From Mariannaea sp. PMI_226 (lineage: Eukaryota > Ascomycota > Sordariomycetes > Hypocreales > Nectriaceae), in the NCBI GenBank assembly GCA_024336345.1, contig JANFOG010000008.1, positions 1,860,001-1,924,000 on the forward strand: DNA of 64,000 nucleotides. Reading direction: 5' to 3'. The notes beneath the pieces are model-generated. The model was not told the origin of the DNA. It saw only the letters and a list, made by a program, of their open reading frames with translations, and ran no database searches. Both the position numbers and the translations under genes were made by a program. How positions within the stretch are numbered: the stretch's first letter is position 1; each line of letters opens with the position of its first letter. Below, piece by piece: positions 24,889-37,025 of the stretch.

Positions 24889-26277
24889 ATGGCGTCACCA
24901 GGCCTCATCCCGTTTCTCGTAGCCATGATGCTACTAACTGGCGTCTGCAACACTCTCTTGACCAAATACCAAGTATGACGATTCTTGACGCTGCATGCTT
25001 TCCCCAGGGACTTCCAGGACTTTGTTGTTAACTCTTGAACAGGACAATCAATGTGTGCGCAACTGCGACCCTGACGATGACGCAAGCAAGCGGGCCTTCT
25101 TCAACCAACCAGTCCTCCAAACAGCACAGATGTTCGTCGGCGAGATGGGCTGTTGGCTCGTAGTTGGTATCATGGCCCTTTGGCGTCGATATACCAACTC
25201 TGAGTCGCCAACCCGACAAGGATACGAGGCCGTCGATACTACCGAGAACCCCGAGCCAGCTTCTGAAGAGGATAACGACAGGATCAAACTATTGCACCCT
25301 TCTCATGGAGGCTTCTCTCGTGGCTACCTCATTGGGCTCCTCTCTCTGCCTGCGATTTGCGACATTCTCGGGACCACGCTCATGAATGCTGGGCTTCTTA
25401 TGGTAGCTGCTTCAATCTATCAGATGACCAGGGGAGCTCTAGTGCTTTTTGTTGGATTGTTTAGCGTCGTCTTCCTTGGCCGTCGTCTCTGGGCTTTCCA
25501 GTGGATTTCACTACTTGGTGTAGTGCTTGGTGTGGGCATTGTTGGCCTTGCTGGTGCCATTTCGCCTGATGAGAAGCCCGAGTTGTCAGGTAGCGACTCT
25601 GCAACAACTGATGGTATGTCGGATACCGCCAGGGCGATTGTGGGCGTCCTTCTGATCGCGGGAGCACAAATCTTCACTGCTACTCAGTTTGTCCTCGAAG
25701 AATGGATCTTGGAGAGAGATCCTATCGAGCCTATCAAGGTTGTTGGCTGGGAGGGTATCTTTGGCTTCGTTGTCACCGTTCTCGGCATGATCGTCTTGCA
25801 CCTCACAATTGGCACCACCGATGCTGGACGATATGGTCCTTTTGACATGGTTGAGGGGTGGCATCAGATGATGGAGAATCCTCGCATATCCACAACCAGC
25901 TTTCTCATCATGATCAGTATTGGGTACGTCCCTGTGTTCCATAACAACACAATCCTGTCTATCTTTTCTCGTTTTCCGCAGAATTCTGATACTAACGCTA
26001 TTGTCCCAGTGGCTTCAACTTTTTTGGTCTGTCAGTCACCCGAAGTGTCAGCGCCACTTCTAGATCAACCATTGACACTTGCCGTACTCTCTTCATCTGG
26101 ATTGTCTCCCTCGGCCTTGGCTGGGAGACATTCAAGTGGCTCCAGATTGTTGGCTTCGGCTTCTTGGTATACTTCACCTTTGTTTTCAACGGCATTGTGC
26201 AGCCACCGCTCAAGTCGCTCCGACCCACTGAGGAGGTTCAGGAGCTACTACCTGAGGAGCCCATTGAACACCAGTGA
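24889..26277 (+). CDS. SLC35F6-like solute carrier (EamA/DMT superfamily)
   Basis: Three exons: 24889-24972, 25043-25923 and 26010-26277, giving 410 residues. It begins with a membrane segment (LIPFLVAMMLLTGVCNTLL-TKYQ) that acts as an anchor, then DNQCVRNC, and has about ten hydrophobic helices. SIYQMTRGALVLFVGLFSV and SVTRSVSATSRSTIDTCRT are typical of the SLC35F6 branch of the drug/metabolite transporter superfamily (nucleotide-sugar transporter relatives). It ends in an acidic tail after PPLKSLRP. Family members sit in internal membranes (lysosome or vacuole, ER or Golgi); the substrate is not known. Between the first two segments lies a polar cytosolic or lumenal loop rich in Glu (residues about 80-100). 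Confidence 0.92.
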
Positions 26278-26762
26278 ACGAGTTAGTATGGTCTTGCATA
26301 CATATATTCATATCCACGCATACGTGGGACATTAGAGAAATCTAGTTGGGCAGGACGGGATAGTATATGGCTTCGCACGGCGCATTCGGAGATTGTATAA
26401 TGATTTACTTGTTGATTGGGGTTTAGAATCTAACTTGGATACGCATAGTTCTGCACTTCGCTCTGAAATTTAAGAAACAATGAAATTCAACAGCACTCCA
26501 TTCTCCATGAACAATGCTCCATAAGCAGGGCCCAATATCCATATCACTCCATAGACCAAAATATCCGCCATAAACGCCCCCCTCCCGAAACAGAGTATCC
26601 GCGCCAAAAAGGAATAATTAGCGTAGATGATGAGCCCACGCACGCATGAACGGCCGTCTTAGAAACACAGCAGGGAAACCCAAACTAGAAGCCGCGGATA
26701 AGACGGCATGCCCTCTTTTTTGTCTCTTCTTCTTCTTGATGTCGTTTGTGCTTTTTTTGGGC
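26278..26762. other. Intergenic between converging transporter and Yippee genes
   Basis: No gene seen. Both genes end into it. Confidence 0.6.
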
Positions 26763-27218
26763 CTAGGTGACGTTGCAAAGCAGTTCAGCTTCGAGAATGA
26801 ACTTTCCCTCCTTGTACTTCTCGCTTGGCTCGTAGGCTTTGTCGTACTTCCAGCCGACGGTCTGTTCGCACTGGCGGCATGTAATGTCGCGGACGACGTG
26901 ACGACCCGTGGTCATGTTTCGCTCGTTGGGGGAGCCCGTGTCGATGTTGACGACGCTGTGGAAGAGATAGGCCTTGCCGTGCTGGCCGCGGAAGTTCTGG
27001 ATTGGGGGGGAACATTGAATGTTAGCGACGCATGAACCGGACATGCCCCGGGGGCTGATGGGGGTGCTGGTGGATGTCGGAAAGAGAGGATGGGGAATGG
27101 AAGACGGGAGGAAACATACACGACTGATGATATCTTCATGGTTGGCCAGATGGGCCTTGCACGTCTTGCAGCCGTAGATCTTGCTGCTATTGAGATAGGT
27201 ATTGTAGGCCAGCCCCAT
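26763..27218 (-). CDS. moh1: Yippee-like zinc-binding protein
   Basis: Two exons on the minus strand, 27120-27218 and 26763-26996, give 110 residues, normal for the family. MGLAYNTYLNSSKIYGC leads into the first zinc pair CKTC (Cys17, Cys20), and CRQC near residues 81-84 gives the second. The core SRNFRGQHGKAYLF, DRTMTTGRH-like (here NERNMTTGRHVVRDI) and VGWKYDKAYEPSEKYKEGK are almost invariant in Yippee proteins. Yippee has a single Mis18/CRBN-like zinc fold. In budding yeast the homologue is Moh1, tied to stationary-phase survival and degradation complexes; elsewhere the family is linked to ubiquitin ligases (GID/CTLH). The in-frame codons before the ATG lack another ATG, so this start is favoured. 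Confidence 0.95.
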   Translation of the reverse strand: MGLAYNTYLNSSKIYGCKTCKAHLANHEDIISRVCFLPSSIPHPLFPTSTSTPISPRGMSGSCVANIQCSPPIQNFRGQHGKAYLFHSVVNIDTGSPNERNMTTGRHVVRDITCRQCEQTVGWKYDKAYEPSEKYKEGKFILEAELLCNVT

Positions 27219-28535
27219 GATGGTCCGGGGGACGCTTGCGAATGGGGTGCTGCTCTCAGACAGCACTCTTTTTGTTGAGCCGGGGGGGTTGGAGGGAGAG
27301 AAAGTGATCAGGAAAGCCTTTAATGCTTCCTTTTTCGTCTTTTATTGATTTTTTCTTCTATTGACGGATGAGATGAGGGAGATGGGAAGGGGGCAGTGAG
27401 GATTATTGTTTTCCAAGGGTTTTGCAGTTGACAAAGTGAGGCTGGTGACTGAAGTTCGAACTGGGCGGCACCGGGGGCGGGTTAGTTAAGTCGTCATGAG
27501 GTCGTCGGACGTCAGGCGGAGCGGGGTGGGGAGGGTGGCAGAGGGAGGCCATGCATTGCATATACGTAAGGTAGGTACTTTTCAGCTGTATCTTGGGGCT
27601 GGTTCCAGCTAGGTCCAGCGCTGTGAGACACTGTAGGTACCTGCACTAATGTACTTTACCTCCCTAGAGCTGCCAGAGCAGGTACTGTTACAGGTGCTAT
27701 CTTATCTTATCACAGCACGCTCACACGACTGTGCCGCCTAATGCTTACATGCTTGAAGCAGGGCAACGTATTGGGGTAGGCTACAAGGCAATGAATGACA
27801 AGGCAATGCATTATGCGTTGCGTCTCTCAGCTATGTAGATGCTCAAGATAAAACCACCTGATATTGTAAAAGAAGAAGATTCTACGCTTTTGCTTCAATT
27901 TCGTTTTAATTCTACTTTCATTTTTTTTTTCTTATGTCATTTTTACCGCAGCAGAACAAGCTGAAAAATATCATATAAATACGAAGCAACACGGCTATAC
28001 CGGATCTCACCGTGTGTCTGGCCCAACTAGTATGACCTCACAGGTGCATGGGTGCTCACATGGATGCCTGCCCAGACATCTCACGAGAACCAAGTGAGGA
28101 GGGGGAGAATTGATGCAACCCCCGAACACGAGGGTGTCCATTTGGGCTTTTCGTTGAAGGGAGGATTCCCCCCTCCCCCCCGGTTCCCACTTGTTATGGC
28201 ATGGCGAACTAGAGCTGTATGTCAGATGCTTACTTGTAACATGATTGATTCTACCCGAGCTTAGAGTTGAGAGGCATAGCCAGGGGATTGTAAGACCCAA
28301 AGTACTGCAGTCAGTAGTAAAAATATGTCCCAGCCAGGAATTAGTCTCGACGGCAGGAGGGAGAGAAACGTGGAGAATGGTATAAAAACGAGAAGAAATG
28401 GCAAAGAAGAAATGAAATGATAACTCATAGAGATTCATCACACTGATATGCGGCCATGATACAAGAAAGTTAATATTCTAGACTATATACATTGCATGCT
28501 CGCGTTACTCGCTTGCTTCTTCTATACGCAATATA
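27219..28535. promoter_or_regulatory. Intergenic, Yippee promoter and DUF2985 gene 3' region
   Basis: 1.3 kb with no supported gene. Contains GTAAGGTAGGTAC, GTAGGTACC and related words between 27565 and 27665. Short minus-strand frames near 28007-28441 have no recognisable features. Confidence 0.55.
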
Positions 28536-29919
28536 TCAGACCTCAATCCTTTGTGTCTTATTCTTCTCCTCGCTCGGGTCCTTGTCTTTAATATTGTTAA
28601 AGTGCCAGACGCCCTTTTCCCTGTCTGCCTGCAGTTGTTGGAGATCCTCTGCGCTCACCGGCACACCCTCAATGCTCTTGACCCTCTTACCCTCGAGAAA
28701 CATGATGTAGCCCCCAAAAGCGGCGACGAGGCAACCCAACGCAACGAATAAACCGGTTGCCCAGCTTGGTCGGGTGTACCTGGTCATCCCCCACATGAAA
28801 CCAGACAGGACGCATTGTAGGAACGTGTTCGACACCATTAGCCAAATGACCAAGTCCATCCTCCACAGTGTCGTCGCCGGTGCTCTTTGCCCAGTTAGAG
28901 GAGGGTCGGGAATCTTGGCTTCGGGGAATGGAATCGCATTGGGCGGCACTGCACCCGGGGCGCTGTCGGCAATATTCTGCGGCCCCAGGTTCGCTGGAAG
29001 CTCGGCGGATCCTTCGAGGCGAAACCACCCGCGGTGGATGGCCGCTAGCTTCCTGAGAGAAAGTTCTTTGCCTTGGAGGCGATATTGAAGCAGGAAATAG
29101 AGGTCACGGAAGCGCCAAGGGGCCAGCCCGAATCCTGTGACGCAGAAAAGCGCGTTCAATATCTGAGAGTCCCATTCGATCCATTTCCTTCGCGGGGAGT
29201 TGATGTCATTGCATGATGGATGGCACATGGCTGGAGATGCATTGCTAAAACGTAAGAAGAGTATGGTTAGTATAATATTCTGTTTGGCTAAATGGGGGAG
29301 TTGAGGATGCCATCAACGACAAACAAACAAGAGCTGGATATCCTTACCAGAGCAGTAGGAAAAGCATTCCTCCCCATGCGACAATATTGAGACCGTAGAT
29401 GGTGACTACGAAACCCAGAGGAGTCAAGAAGTAACTCCAGAACGCGCGTAGTCCCATCGCTGTAGATTGAGCAAACGAGTGATTCGGTGGGAAATGATAG
29501 CCATTGGGAAAGGGCACTGCTGCAGTCGGCTCGCCAGTCAAGTGTTTGTTCATGCCAGGCGGAGGCGGTGGTGGCGGCGCCTCCTCTATCGCCTCTGGTA
29601 CTGTATTGCGTCTCGTTTGGCCGTCTGTCGCAATCGAGGCTCCCGTCGCAGTCAGATCGGTCGACCCCGTCCTAGAACGAGTGGCAGATGGTCGAGAGAA
29701 TACGGTTGCCGCAAAGCTTCCTGTAGCGGCAGAGAAACCCTCTGGAATTTCAGATTGTCCAAAACTTTGGGATGCGCGACGAATGCGCCCACTCAAGGAT
29801 GATGAGGCAGCCGGTCGGTTTGCGACTGGAGATGGAGGAGATTCTGAGTTGTCTGGGCGACGCGAGGAGGCGACTTCGATGGAGGGAAAGGGTTCGGTTT
29901 CGTTGATAGGAGTCGGCAT
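28536..29919 (-). CDS. DUF2985 multi-pass membrane protein
   Basis: Two exons on the minus strand, 29348-29919 and 28536-29244, give 426 residues. The first 140 residues are disordered, Ser/Thr/Pro-rich, with a Pro run (EEAPPPPPPPGMN). A hydrophobic hairpin (FWSYFLTPLGFVVTIYGLNI then AWGGMLFLLL) starts the DUF2985 region, followed by CNDI, WIEWDSQILNALFCVTGFG and PWRFRDLYFLLQYR, which are the family signature. Two more membrane segments (VIWLMVSNTFLQCVLSGFMW and TGLFVALGCLVAAFGGYIMF) follow, then a polar tail. DUF2985 proteins are common in filamentous fungi and may relate to PLAC8-type membrane proteins; the role is unknown. The intron interrupts the cluster of membrane segments. Confidence 0.88.
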
Positions 29920-30476
29920 GATATTATCCTAATCGCAATGAAAAGGCGAGAGTGGCAAAAAAAAGATGTGGCAGACGGAGGAAAAAAAAAGAAAAAAAGA
30001 AAAAGAAGCAATAACCTGGTACCAAGTCAAGGATCCAGCCCGATTCGGAGGTGGAAGATTATCAGGTCATGCCCTGCATTAAATGGCAAAATACCAAGCG
30101 GCAAGCCTCCAAAGTGGCTAGTAAAAGGAGGCTGTAACCTTTATGACGGGAGAGTTACGTTGAGGTCATTAGCGGCATCGCCGAATTAGGCAATGAATGG
30201 GCTAGCTCGAGGGGCTTTAGCCAATTACAGCTTAGCCAGGCGAAAGAAGCTATCTGCCCGCTTAATTAGACAATTTTTATCCTTTCACAAACCTCTTCGG
30301 ACGCGCAATTCTATCTCAACTACAGTTGCGGCTCATCTGCAATCAAAAGCAATCGCAATATCTCCGGAGTACCCCTGTATTAGGTTCAGTTCTCTCAATA
30401 CGCAGCCTCGGTTGCTATTATTGGATCTCTGCCCCCCAATCTTCAAGTTGGCCGTCCGTTTCCGTTGTAACCAAGA
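29920..30476. promoter_or_regulatory. Divergent promoter of DUF2985 gene and sen15
   Basis: 0.56 kb with an A-rich stretch at 29957-30010. No gene or named site seen. Confidence 0.5.
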
Positions 30477-30884
30477 ATGACTCTACCAGACAGTCCTGTG
30501 GCGCACGTCACTACCACCGTCTTGCGGAATCTCGAGGATCAGCATGACTGGGTTGACCTCCAAATTCACGATGCATCGGGTCCACGCCCGCTGATCAGAG
30601 GCTTACCTCCCCGGCGCCTCTACATCCACCCAGATGACCAGATTGCCGCTCTTGCTAACGAAGATGCTACCAGCCAACAAATTACCCAGGAGGCCGAGCA
30701 CGAATGGGTCATGGCAGTGCACCATAAGGAGAAATGGACTCTGCGCGCATTCGCTGCCGTCTTTGATTCTATTCAACACTCTGGCCCAAGGGAGAAGCGA
30801 ATTCTACTTGCCACTGTACACAACGACTCAACCGTCGTTTACTACTTTATGCATGAGGGCATGGTCAAGCCCCGACAGAACTAG
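30477..30884 (+). CDS. sen15: tRNA-splicing endonuclease subunit Sen15
   Basis: A single exon of 135 residues. HDWVDLQIH near the start, RPLIRGLPPRRLYIHPDDQI in the middle, EWVMAVHHKEKWTLRAFAAVFD and the end STVVYYFMHEGMVKPRQN match fungal Sen15 closely. Sen15 is one of two structural subunits of the Sen2/Sen34/Sen54/Sen15 complex that cuts introns from pre-tRNA; it pairs with Sen34 and has no catalytic residues itself. Its stop lies only 45 bp from the stop of the alcohol dehydrogenase on the other strand, so the two 3' untranslated regions must overlap. Confidence 0.94.
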   Translation: MTLPDSPVAHVTTTVLRNLEDQHDWVDLQIHDASGPRPLIRGLPPRRLYIHPDDQIAALANEDATSQQITQEAEHEWVMAVHHKEKWTLRAFAAVFDSIQHSGPREKRILLATVHNDSTVVYYFMHEGMVKPRQN

Positions 30885-30929
30885 CCGCCTATCCTCGTCA
30901 CGATCACTTTCGCAACTGACTATTTTCTT

Positions 30930-32428
30930 TTACGGCTTGAAAATGACCTTTTGCGTCTTATGCTGTTCAAAGAGCTCGTAGCCCACTGGTGCCTCAGAAA
31001 GCGGCATGATCTTGTCGAACATGAATCTGGGAATCTATCAGCATCAAAAGATCTTCTGTCTGCTATCTTTTGCTTGACGAACCCAAAGAGATTTTGTTTC
31101 TGCTCGAGCAGCTCTAGTGCCTCTGGAAAGACGCTTCGGACGGGGCAGCGGCCCATCTGGAGTCGTACATTCTTTCTATACATGTATCCAAGTCAGCGCT
31201 GTCGAGGCTCCCACTTGGCCAGAACCCAAGTCTGCATGCTACTCACGTGTACATATCATCACCAGTGAAAGGTATCTGGGGGGTAGGTTAGTCGTGGGCT
31301 AGCTATATGAGAACCTGGAGCGGTCAACATACCTCAGTGCTGTGAACGCCAATGCTGCTGATGGCTCCAAACGGTCGTACAAGCTCGTATGCCGTCTTCA
31401 GTGCAGGTGCCTGCCCGACTACCTCAACGATCAGGTCAGCACCTCGGCCCTCTGTCACCTCCTTGATGCGAGCATGCATCTCCTCCTTATTCGTGGCGAA
31501 GTTGAGGGGCTCGGCACCAAGCTTCTTGGCCAGCTCGAGACGGCTATCCACGCTGTCGATAGCAAAGAGGTGGCGGGGTTTGCGGCTAGCTGCTGCTACA
31601 ATGGCACAGAGACCAACGGGTCCACAACCGATGACAACAAGGGTAGCTTGGCTGATGTCCTGCGAGGGAGCCATTTCAATTGCACTCTTGACACCAAAGT
31701 AACCAGTGGGAAATATGTCGGCCATGAGGAGGAGGGCTTGGTCGGAAATAGTCTCTGGAGCTTTCATGACAGTGCCATCCGCCGTGGGAACGCGGACATA
31801 CTCAGCCTGTCCTCCATCAAGAGTCTCGCAACCGAACAACTGGGTCTCGACACAGCGAGCACTGTATCCATTGGAACAGAAGAAGCAGACGCCACTGGTC
31901 AAGTTAATAGGTTGTACAGACAGAGGGTTGGGGGGTGACACAATATAATGAATATATGATAGTAAAACCACTTACCAAGATGCTGTAAAGGGAGACACAA
32001 CTTTGTCACCGACCTTGACAGTTTTAACGGCCGAGCCAACTTTGACGACAGTTCCAGTGAACTCATGGCCCATGATATATCCTGAATCCGAGGCTTGGTG
32101 TCCACGATAGACATGTAGATCCCTAGAGCAAATAGTTAGATATAAAACAAAAGGACAGGGAATAGAAGAAGTTTAGGACTGACGAGCCACACAGTCCAGC
32201 CGCGTGAACTTTGAGAATTACATCTCTTTCATCGCGAACTACGAGATGACGTTGAATGTTAGTTGGATTGGTTTATTCACATCATTATCAACGCTTCCCC
32301 TCCCCTCCGTTTTGAATCTGACTAAAAAAATATGAGACAGGCGTACTTTGAGGAACTGGCCGGTCATGGACGGAAACTTTGTACAAGCCGTCGAAGACTA
32401 CAGCCTTCATAGTCTCTGGTAGGGCCAT
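30930..32428 (-). CDS. Zinc-dependent medium-chain alcohol dehydrogenase
   Basis: Seven exons on the minus strand: 32347-32428, 32184-32238, 31976-32122, 31333-31894, 31247-31275, 31079-31175 and 30930-31034, giving 358 residues. Catalytic zinc ligands are Cys44 (GLCGSDLHVYRG), His65 and Glu66 (GHEFTG). The structural zinc is held by Cys95, Cys98, Cys101 and Cys109, all present. The Rossmann motif is VVIGCGPVGLCAI, and IDSVDSRLELAKKLGAEPLN follows as expected for NAD-type cofactor binding. It ends KTQKVIFKP. The enzyme interconverts an alcohol and an aldehyde or ketone with NAD(P); the substrate is not readable. Exon 5 is only 29 nt. Fungal homologues are annotated as GroES-like alcohol dehydrogenases. 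Confidence 0.93.
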
Positions 32429-33784
32429 TGCAAAGAATTGGAAGCACTAAGCGCGAGTTTTGGCCTTTGTTATACGTATCAATGCGATGAAGGGGCGAAG
32501 CCTGGGTTAGAGTGAGCCGCGTTATAGGGTAGCAAAAAAAGTGCAACGATTGGGCTCTTTTTTTCTGAGATGTCACCAAGATTGCGGCGAAACTCAGCTT
32601 GGCAATTGGGTTAGACGCTATGATGGACTGGGGAATTTTTTTTTTAGTGTAGGCACAGTAATTTTGTTTCTTACAAATTGCTAATTGCTAACATTATTGG
32701 TGTTGTGGGCTCTCCATTGTCGTCAACGGCCGCAATCGGCCCTGAATGAGGGGGAAATTCCGAGCGATTTGCTGTGGAGATTGGATAGTATAGATAAGTC
32801 AGCCATGACAATTCCGAGCCTTTTTCTCTTAAAGCCCACTTTCACAAGATGAGAGACATGGAGAGCCTCAACTGACGTAGGTTCAGCATCAGGAGCTTGT
32901 ACGTGCCCAGCTCAGCTCGAGTCTGTTGAAGCGATACTATAAACTAGATCGGGAGGGGAGGACCCTTGGAATAATAGGCGAATATCTAATCTGTACGTGG
33001 TGGATGGATAGCTAGATCATGGGAGAAGTTGATCCCGATACTACTACTGCAGCCAAACATCAATGCGGCTGTTGATTGGTATAAGCGGCACCCAGACCGG
33101 TCAAGGAATTAGTGCCTGATGAGGATGAGGCGTCTGTGTCTGTATCACCCGTCCACATGTACTGTACCTTACTGCGCCCTGTATTGCATGCAACTGGCGC
33201 GAATGCAATTTGTAACATGACCATGGAACATGCGGTGGATCTGCTGTGCGCAGACTGCAGTAATTAGGTCTCTCTCTGATGAGCTAGATGCTGCACGACA
33301 AATCCATTTTATCTACGGAGTGCCTCGGGGGTACGTCCTTGGCAGATATATGGGCTGGAGGTCCTTCGTCCTTCGTCCTTTGTCCTTCGTATGTGTGTGC
33401 GTGTCTAAACCTGAACCGAGCGAGACAGCATCTAGCCCATCAGCCAGTAACATCCCCGGCAATTCCATGCTGGACATGGGCTCGGAGGGATCCCGTCCAT
33501 GCAGATAACAAAACAACATGGCACCAGTACACACACCACATCTGGTATGATGGGTTCAGTGGTTTTTTTTTTCTCTTCCCTTACGGAACAACGGGAGCCG
33601 CGCAACGCACAGGTGGGTAATTCGCGGCTTACACCCCGAACTCATACAACCCAGGTAGGTAGCTGTACAGAGCACTGTACTCCAGCAGCCCCGTTGTTGG
33701 CCGGCGGCCAGGGCAGGCAAAAAGGCGGGGGGGAGGGGGGAAGGGGGAGGAGGCTTATGGCAGGGTCTTCCAATTTGGCTTGAA

Positions 33785-33804
33785 AGAGAGAGAGAGAGAG
33801 AGAG
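33785..33804. repeat. (AG)n microsatellite
   Basis: Pure AG run followed by a second shorter AG stretch near 33809-33819. Confidence 0.95.
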
Positions 33805-35635
33805 GGACGGAGAGAGAGACAGTCGAAGAGAGACAGATAATTGTCAGAGGATGTGATAATGATGCTGGATAAGGTATGATCCTGAGGAAGAATACCGGCA
33901 ACTGGCAGTGCTTCCCTGCCAAACCAAGGTAGGTAGGTACCTTGGGTAGGCAAGGTACCTATCTAAGGTAGTATCCACTCGGGGTCCCTTCCGCGGCACA
34001 GTCTCGGCGGCAACCAGTACGAACCCATCGTCTCTATCAGGCCCCGAGAAAGCACACACATGTGCCAGCCAGGCCAGACTGTGGGTTTCTGTGAGGATGA
34101 CGGTGTTTCATTTTGTTGAGACTTCCTAATTCTTTCCCTTTCCGGGACAATATGGGACATGCGCCACCTATACAACACGGACCTGTACGCTGGGCATCAA
34201 ACGAATGTCTCTCAATCATCTTACAGTGGGAAGATATCCGGAAGGGCACTTCATACTGTGGTAACTAGGTACCCGTACTCGTGAGAGAGGGAAACATGAG
34301 AGGTGGAAGGGACAATAGTACCCACTTCCCCTCGTCCAGCGACAGGAGCCCCTCCGCCGACCCACCTTGCGGCTGGAGCAAAAGGTGGAGACGGCTGCCC
34401 CCCCTCTCTGCTTTGAGGCTCCGAGGGAAGGCAGGCAGGACCGACGGGTGAGATTTCTGGGGCGGGAGGTGGGAGCCGACGCACACCTCAGCCAGCCAGA
34501 GAGCAGAGAGAGCTAGTAGTTAGAGTGCATCACTGACATGGACGGGCGAGCAAGCGAAGAGGAAAACAAACCATAACCCGAGGAGCAACAAAAATAATAA
34601 GAGTAGTAATATCCTCGTCATCATAATACCGAAAGAAGCAAAGAAGAGTAGATGATTATAAAAAAAAAATGAATGTCACCTGCGGTAACAGTATCAGCGT
34701 TTAGCAGCATCAAGCAGTCTAAGCGAAAATGAATCCAGAAGGTGGGACGAGGTATATATCCGCCACTTGACCGGCGGGCAGGCACGCTCTATCACAGTGA
34801 CCAGACACGCACAGAAAAAGGGAAACTAATGACGAAGCGAGAAGGGGGAAGGGGGGGAGGAATAACCATGAAATTCTGAACACAGCGAGGGGATAGGTAG
34901 ACGGGAGGACCGCAAGCACGCCAGACGAGCCGTCTAGGCCCTTACCTACAGCAGATAATAACCTAAAGAGGATTCGTTGGGTGGCTGTAGTGCCATCATG
35001 ACGCACGCCATGGCATTTGGACAATTTTTTCTAAACTACCTAGGTATTGTTCCTCGGTCGCCTCAAGTTCCCCATCACACACGCACGCGGACAGATAGTC
35101 AAACAGGCAAACAGACAAAAAAGCCGACGGTGAGGCGTACACCCCTCGCCTGGCGGGATATACGTATACACGACCTGACGCAGTTTGGGCTGGGCTAGAA
35201 AATGAGGCTTATTCTTTCTCCATGCGGCGACGGCTTTGAAAAGGGTGGAGATTGCTGCTTCTTCTTCCTGTTGTTCCTTTCTTTTTCTTTGCAATCTGGT
35301 ACCAACAAGATGTGTTGGATCTGTGTCGTGTACGAAGTAGCGGCTACAGTTGGGTACGTACGAATCCTGTGCCTCACAATATGTATCACCCACGCTTTCA
35401 TGCATCCATGATCCGCCGCCGCCCCTCTCTCATCACGTATCTCATGCTCCGTGCCCCAGAAAAAAAAATGAGGCCTCAAAATGGATTTGTTTCCATTGCT
35501 CCATTGCTCCTTTGTCCCATTGCTTCCCTCCACCCAGCGCTTTTATCCACCTGCCCACTCCTCGCTCACAGGCCATGATCCGTCCGTCGTCCACATCTGT
35601 CCACATCCTACCCCATCCGCACATAGAAGCGCACC

Positions 35636-35702
35636 CGCACACGCGCACACACTCACACACACACACACACACAGACATACACTCACACACATACATACAC
35701 AG
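35636..35702. repeat. (AC)n-rich microsatellite
   Basis: Imperfect AC repeat with interspersed ACTC, ACAG and ATAC units. It creates a Cys/Val-rich false ORF on the minus strand. Confidence 0.95.
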
Positions 35703-36232
35703 CCGGATACAACACGCACAAATCAGCCACGAAACCCTGTAACTTTTCATCATGCAAGGTAGGCCAGCTCCCATTTCCAATCCCGAAAAGTCTCGATGTG
35801 AGTTGTTTGTTTCCTTGTTCTCCCCGGTATCTGCCCAGCTTTTTTCATCTAAGTCGAGGGGGAGCGGATTGACACATCGTTGCACATTGGGGAGGCCCCC
35901 CCCCTGGGGAACCGTTTCTGACATCACACACACCCACCCCCAACTTTGAGTGCGTGCCAAAAGCCGGTGCCCACTCCAAGATTGTCAAATTATTCTACGT
36001 ATACGTACCTTGATTTAATTAGTGAAGAAAAGCGTTCGGGAACCTTCAGCAACGTCGGACTAGCACAGCAAAATGGGCTTCCCCAGGTTAGCATATCGGC
36101 CGGGCTGGCTAGCCTGTTATGGCAATTGCCAGGTTGTTTTAACGGAGCCTCCCTGGGTTCCATATCGCACAACACATTATAGCACCTGCGTGGGAGAGTA
36201 CTGTAGGTACAGTACAAACGCATACTGTAGTT

Positions 36233-36267
36233 GAGAGAGAGAGAGAGAGAAGGGGGGGGGGGGGGGG
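36233..36267. repeat. (GA)n joined to a G-run
   Basis: GA repeat at 36233-36250 followed by about 16 G at 36252-36267. The G-run could form a quadruplex. Confidence 0.95.
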
Positions 36268-36961
36268 TTGTGCTGGTATTATTTTCCCTCAATCCGACTA
36301 ATCTGTATCTTGTGCATCCTTCCAGTCTTGGTTCGGCATGTAGTGAGATATTAAATTCGGTTTTTTTTTTCTTTCCTTTTTTTGCCTCTTGTTTTCGTGT
36401 CCTTTCTTTTTCCATTCTTGTTGCTTTAAGTTGATTGGTGACAAACATAGGTACTACTATATAGGTAAGTTTAAAAAAAACGACAGCGGCATGAATACCG
36501 TCACACGTCAACAAATCACTTCTATGTACCGAGTTCGGCGGTCCCCCGTCCTTCAGCAGCAGAGCCCCATTCCCCATACTTAGGTACCTAGCCTACATCT
36601 TCCAAGTTCCCTTCTTTGGCCCCATCAATCGATTTTCTTTCCCCGTCCGTCCCCCAGTCACACTCCTTCCCCATCCTCCCATCTCCATACTGTAATACTT
36701 GCACTGACACCTTAGCAGCCCCAGCCCCCCGCCGCTGCCAGCCCAGCTTCGGGCCTAGGCCCTAGGCCAAGTTTCCCCAGTCAGGGCCCCCGACTTTCTC
36801 TGCTCACTTTCGCATCATTTCGTATCAAAAGAATACCAAGACTCGACAGAAGGAAAACCGCGGCTTTTCCGGTCCCCACCCTGATGTCCTGATTGTAGGG
36901 TTGCCGATGACCTGTGCGGCAGCCTTGGTAGTCTGAGCATGGAGGCTCCTCCGTGCGCTGG

Positions 36962-37025
36962 ACCACTGGAGACTGGGGGACTGGAGACTGGGGACTGGGG
37001 CCTTGGGCCTTGGGGACTGGGGAAT
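36962..37025. repeat. Minisatellite of GGGGACTGGAGACT-like units
   Basis: Repeated words GACTGG, GGGGACTGG and CCTTGGG in irregular tandem order. Further short tandems follow at 37190-37222 (CACTCAG/CATTCAG) and 37473-37499 (CTTGAC). Confidence 0.85.

Noticed and set aside
28007..28441. 144-codon minus-strand frame near the DUF2985 gene
   Set aside because: No domain and no conserved-looking segment; probably 3' flanking sequence.
35442..35960. 172-codon open frame on the minus strand
   Set aside because: Its Cys/Val-rich core is the translation of the AC microsatellite; no domain and no plausible start context.
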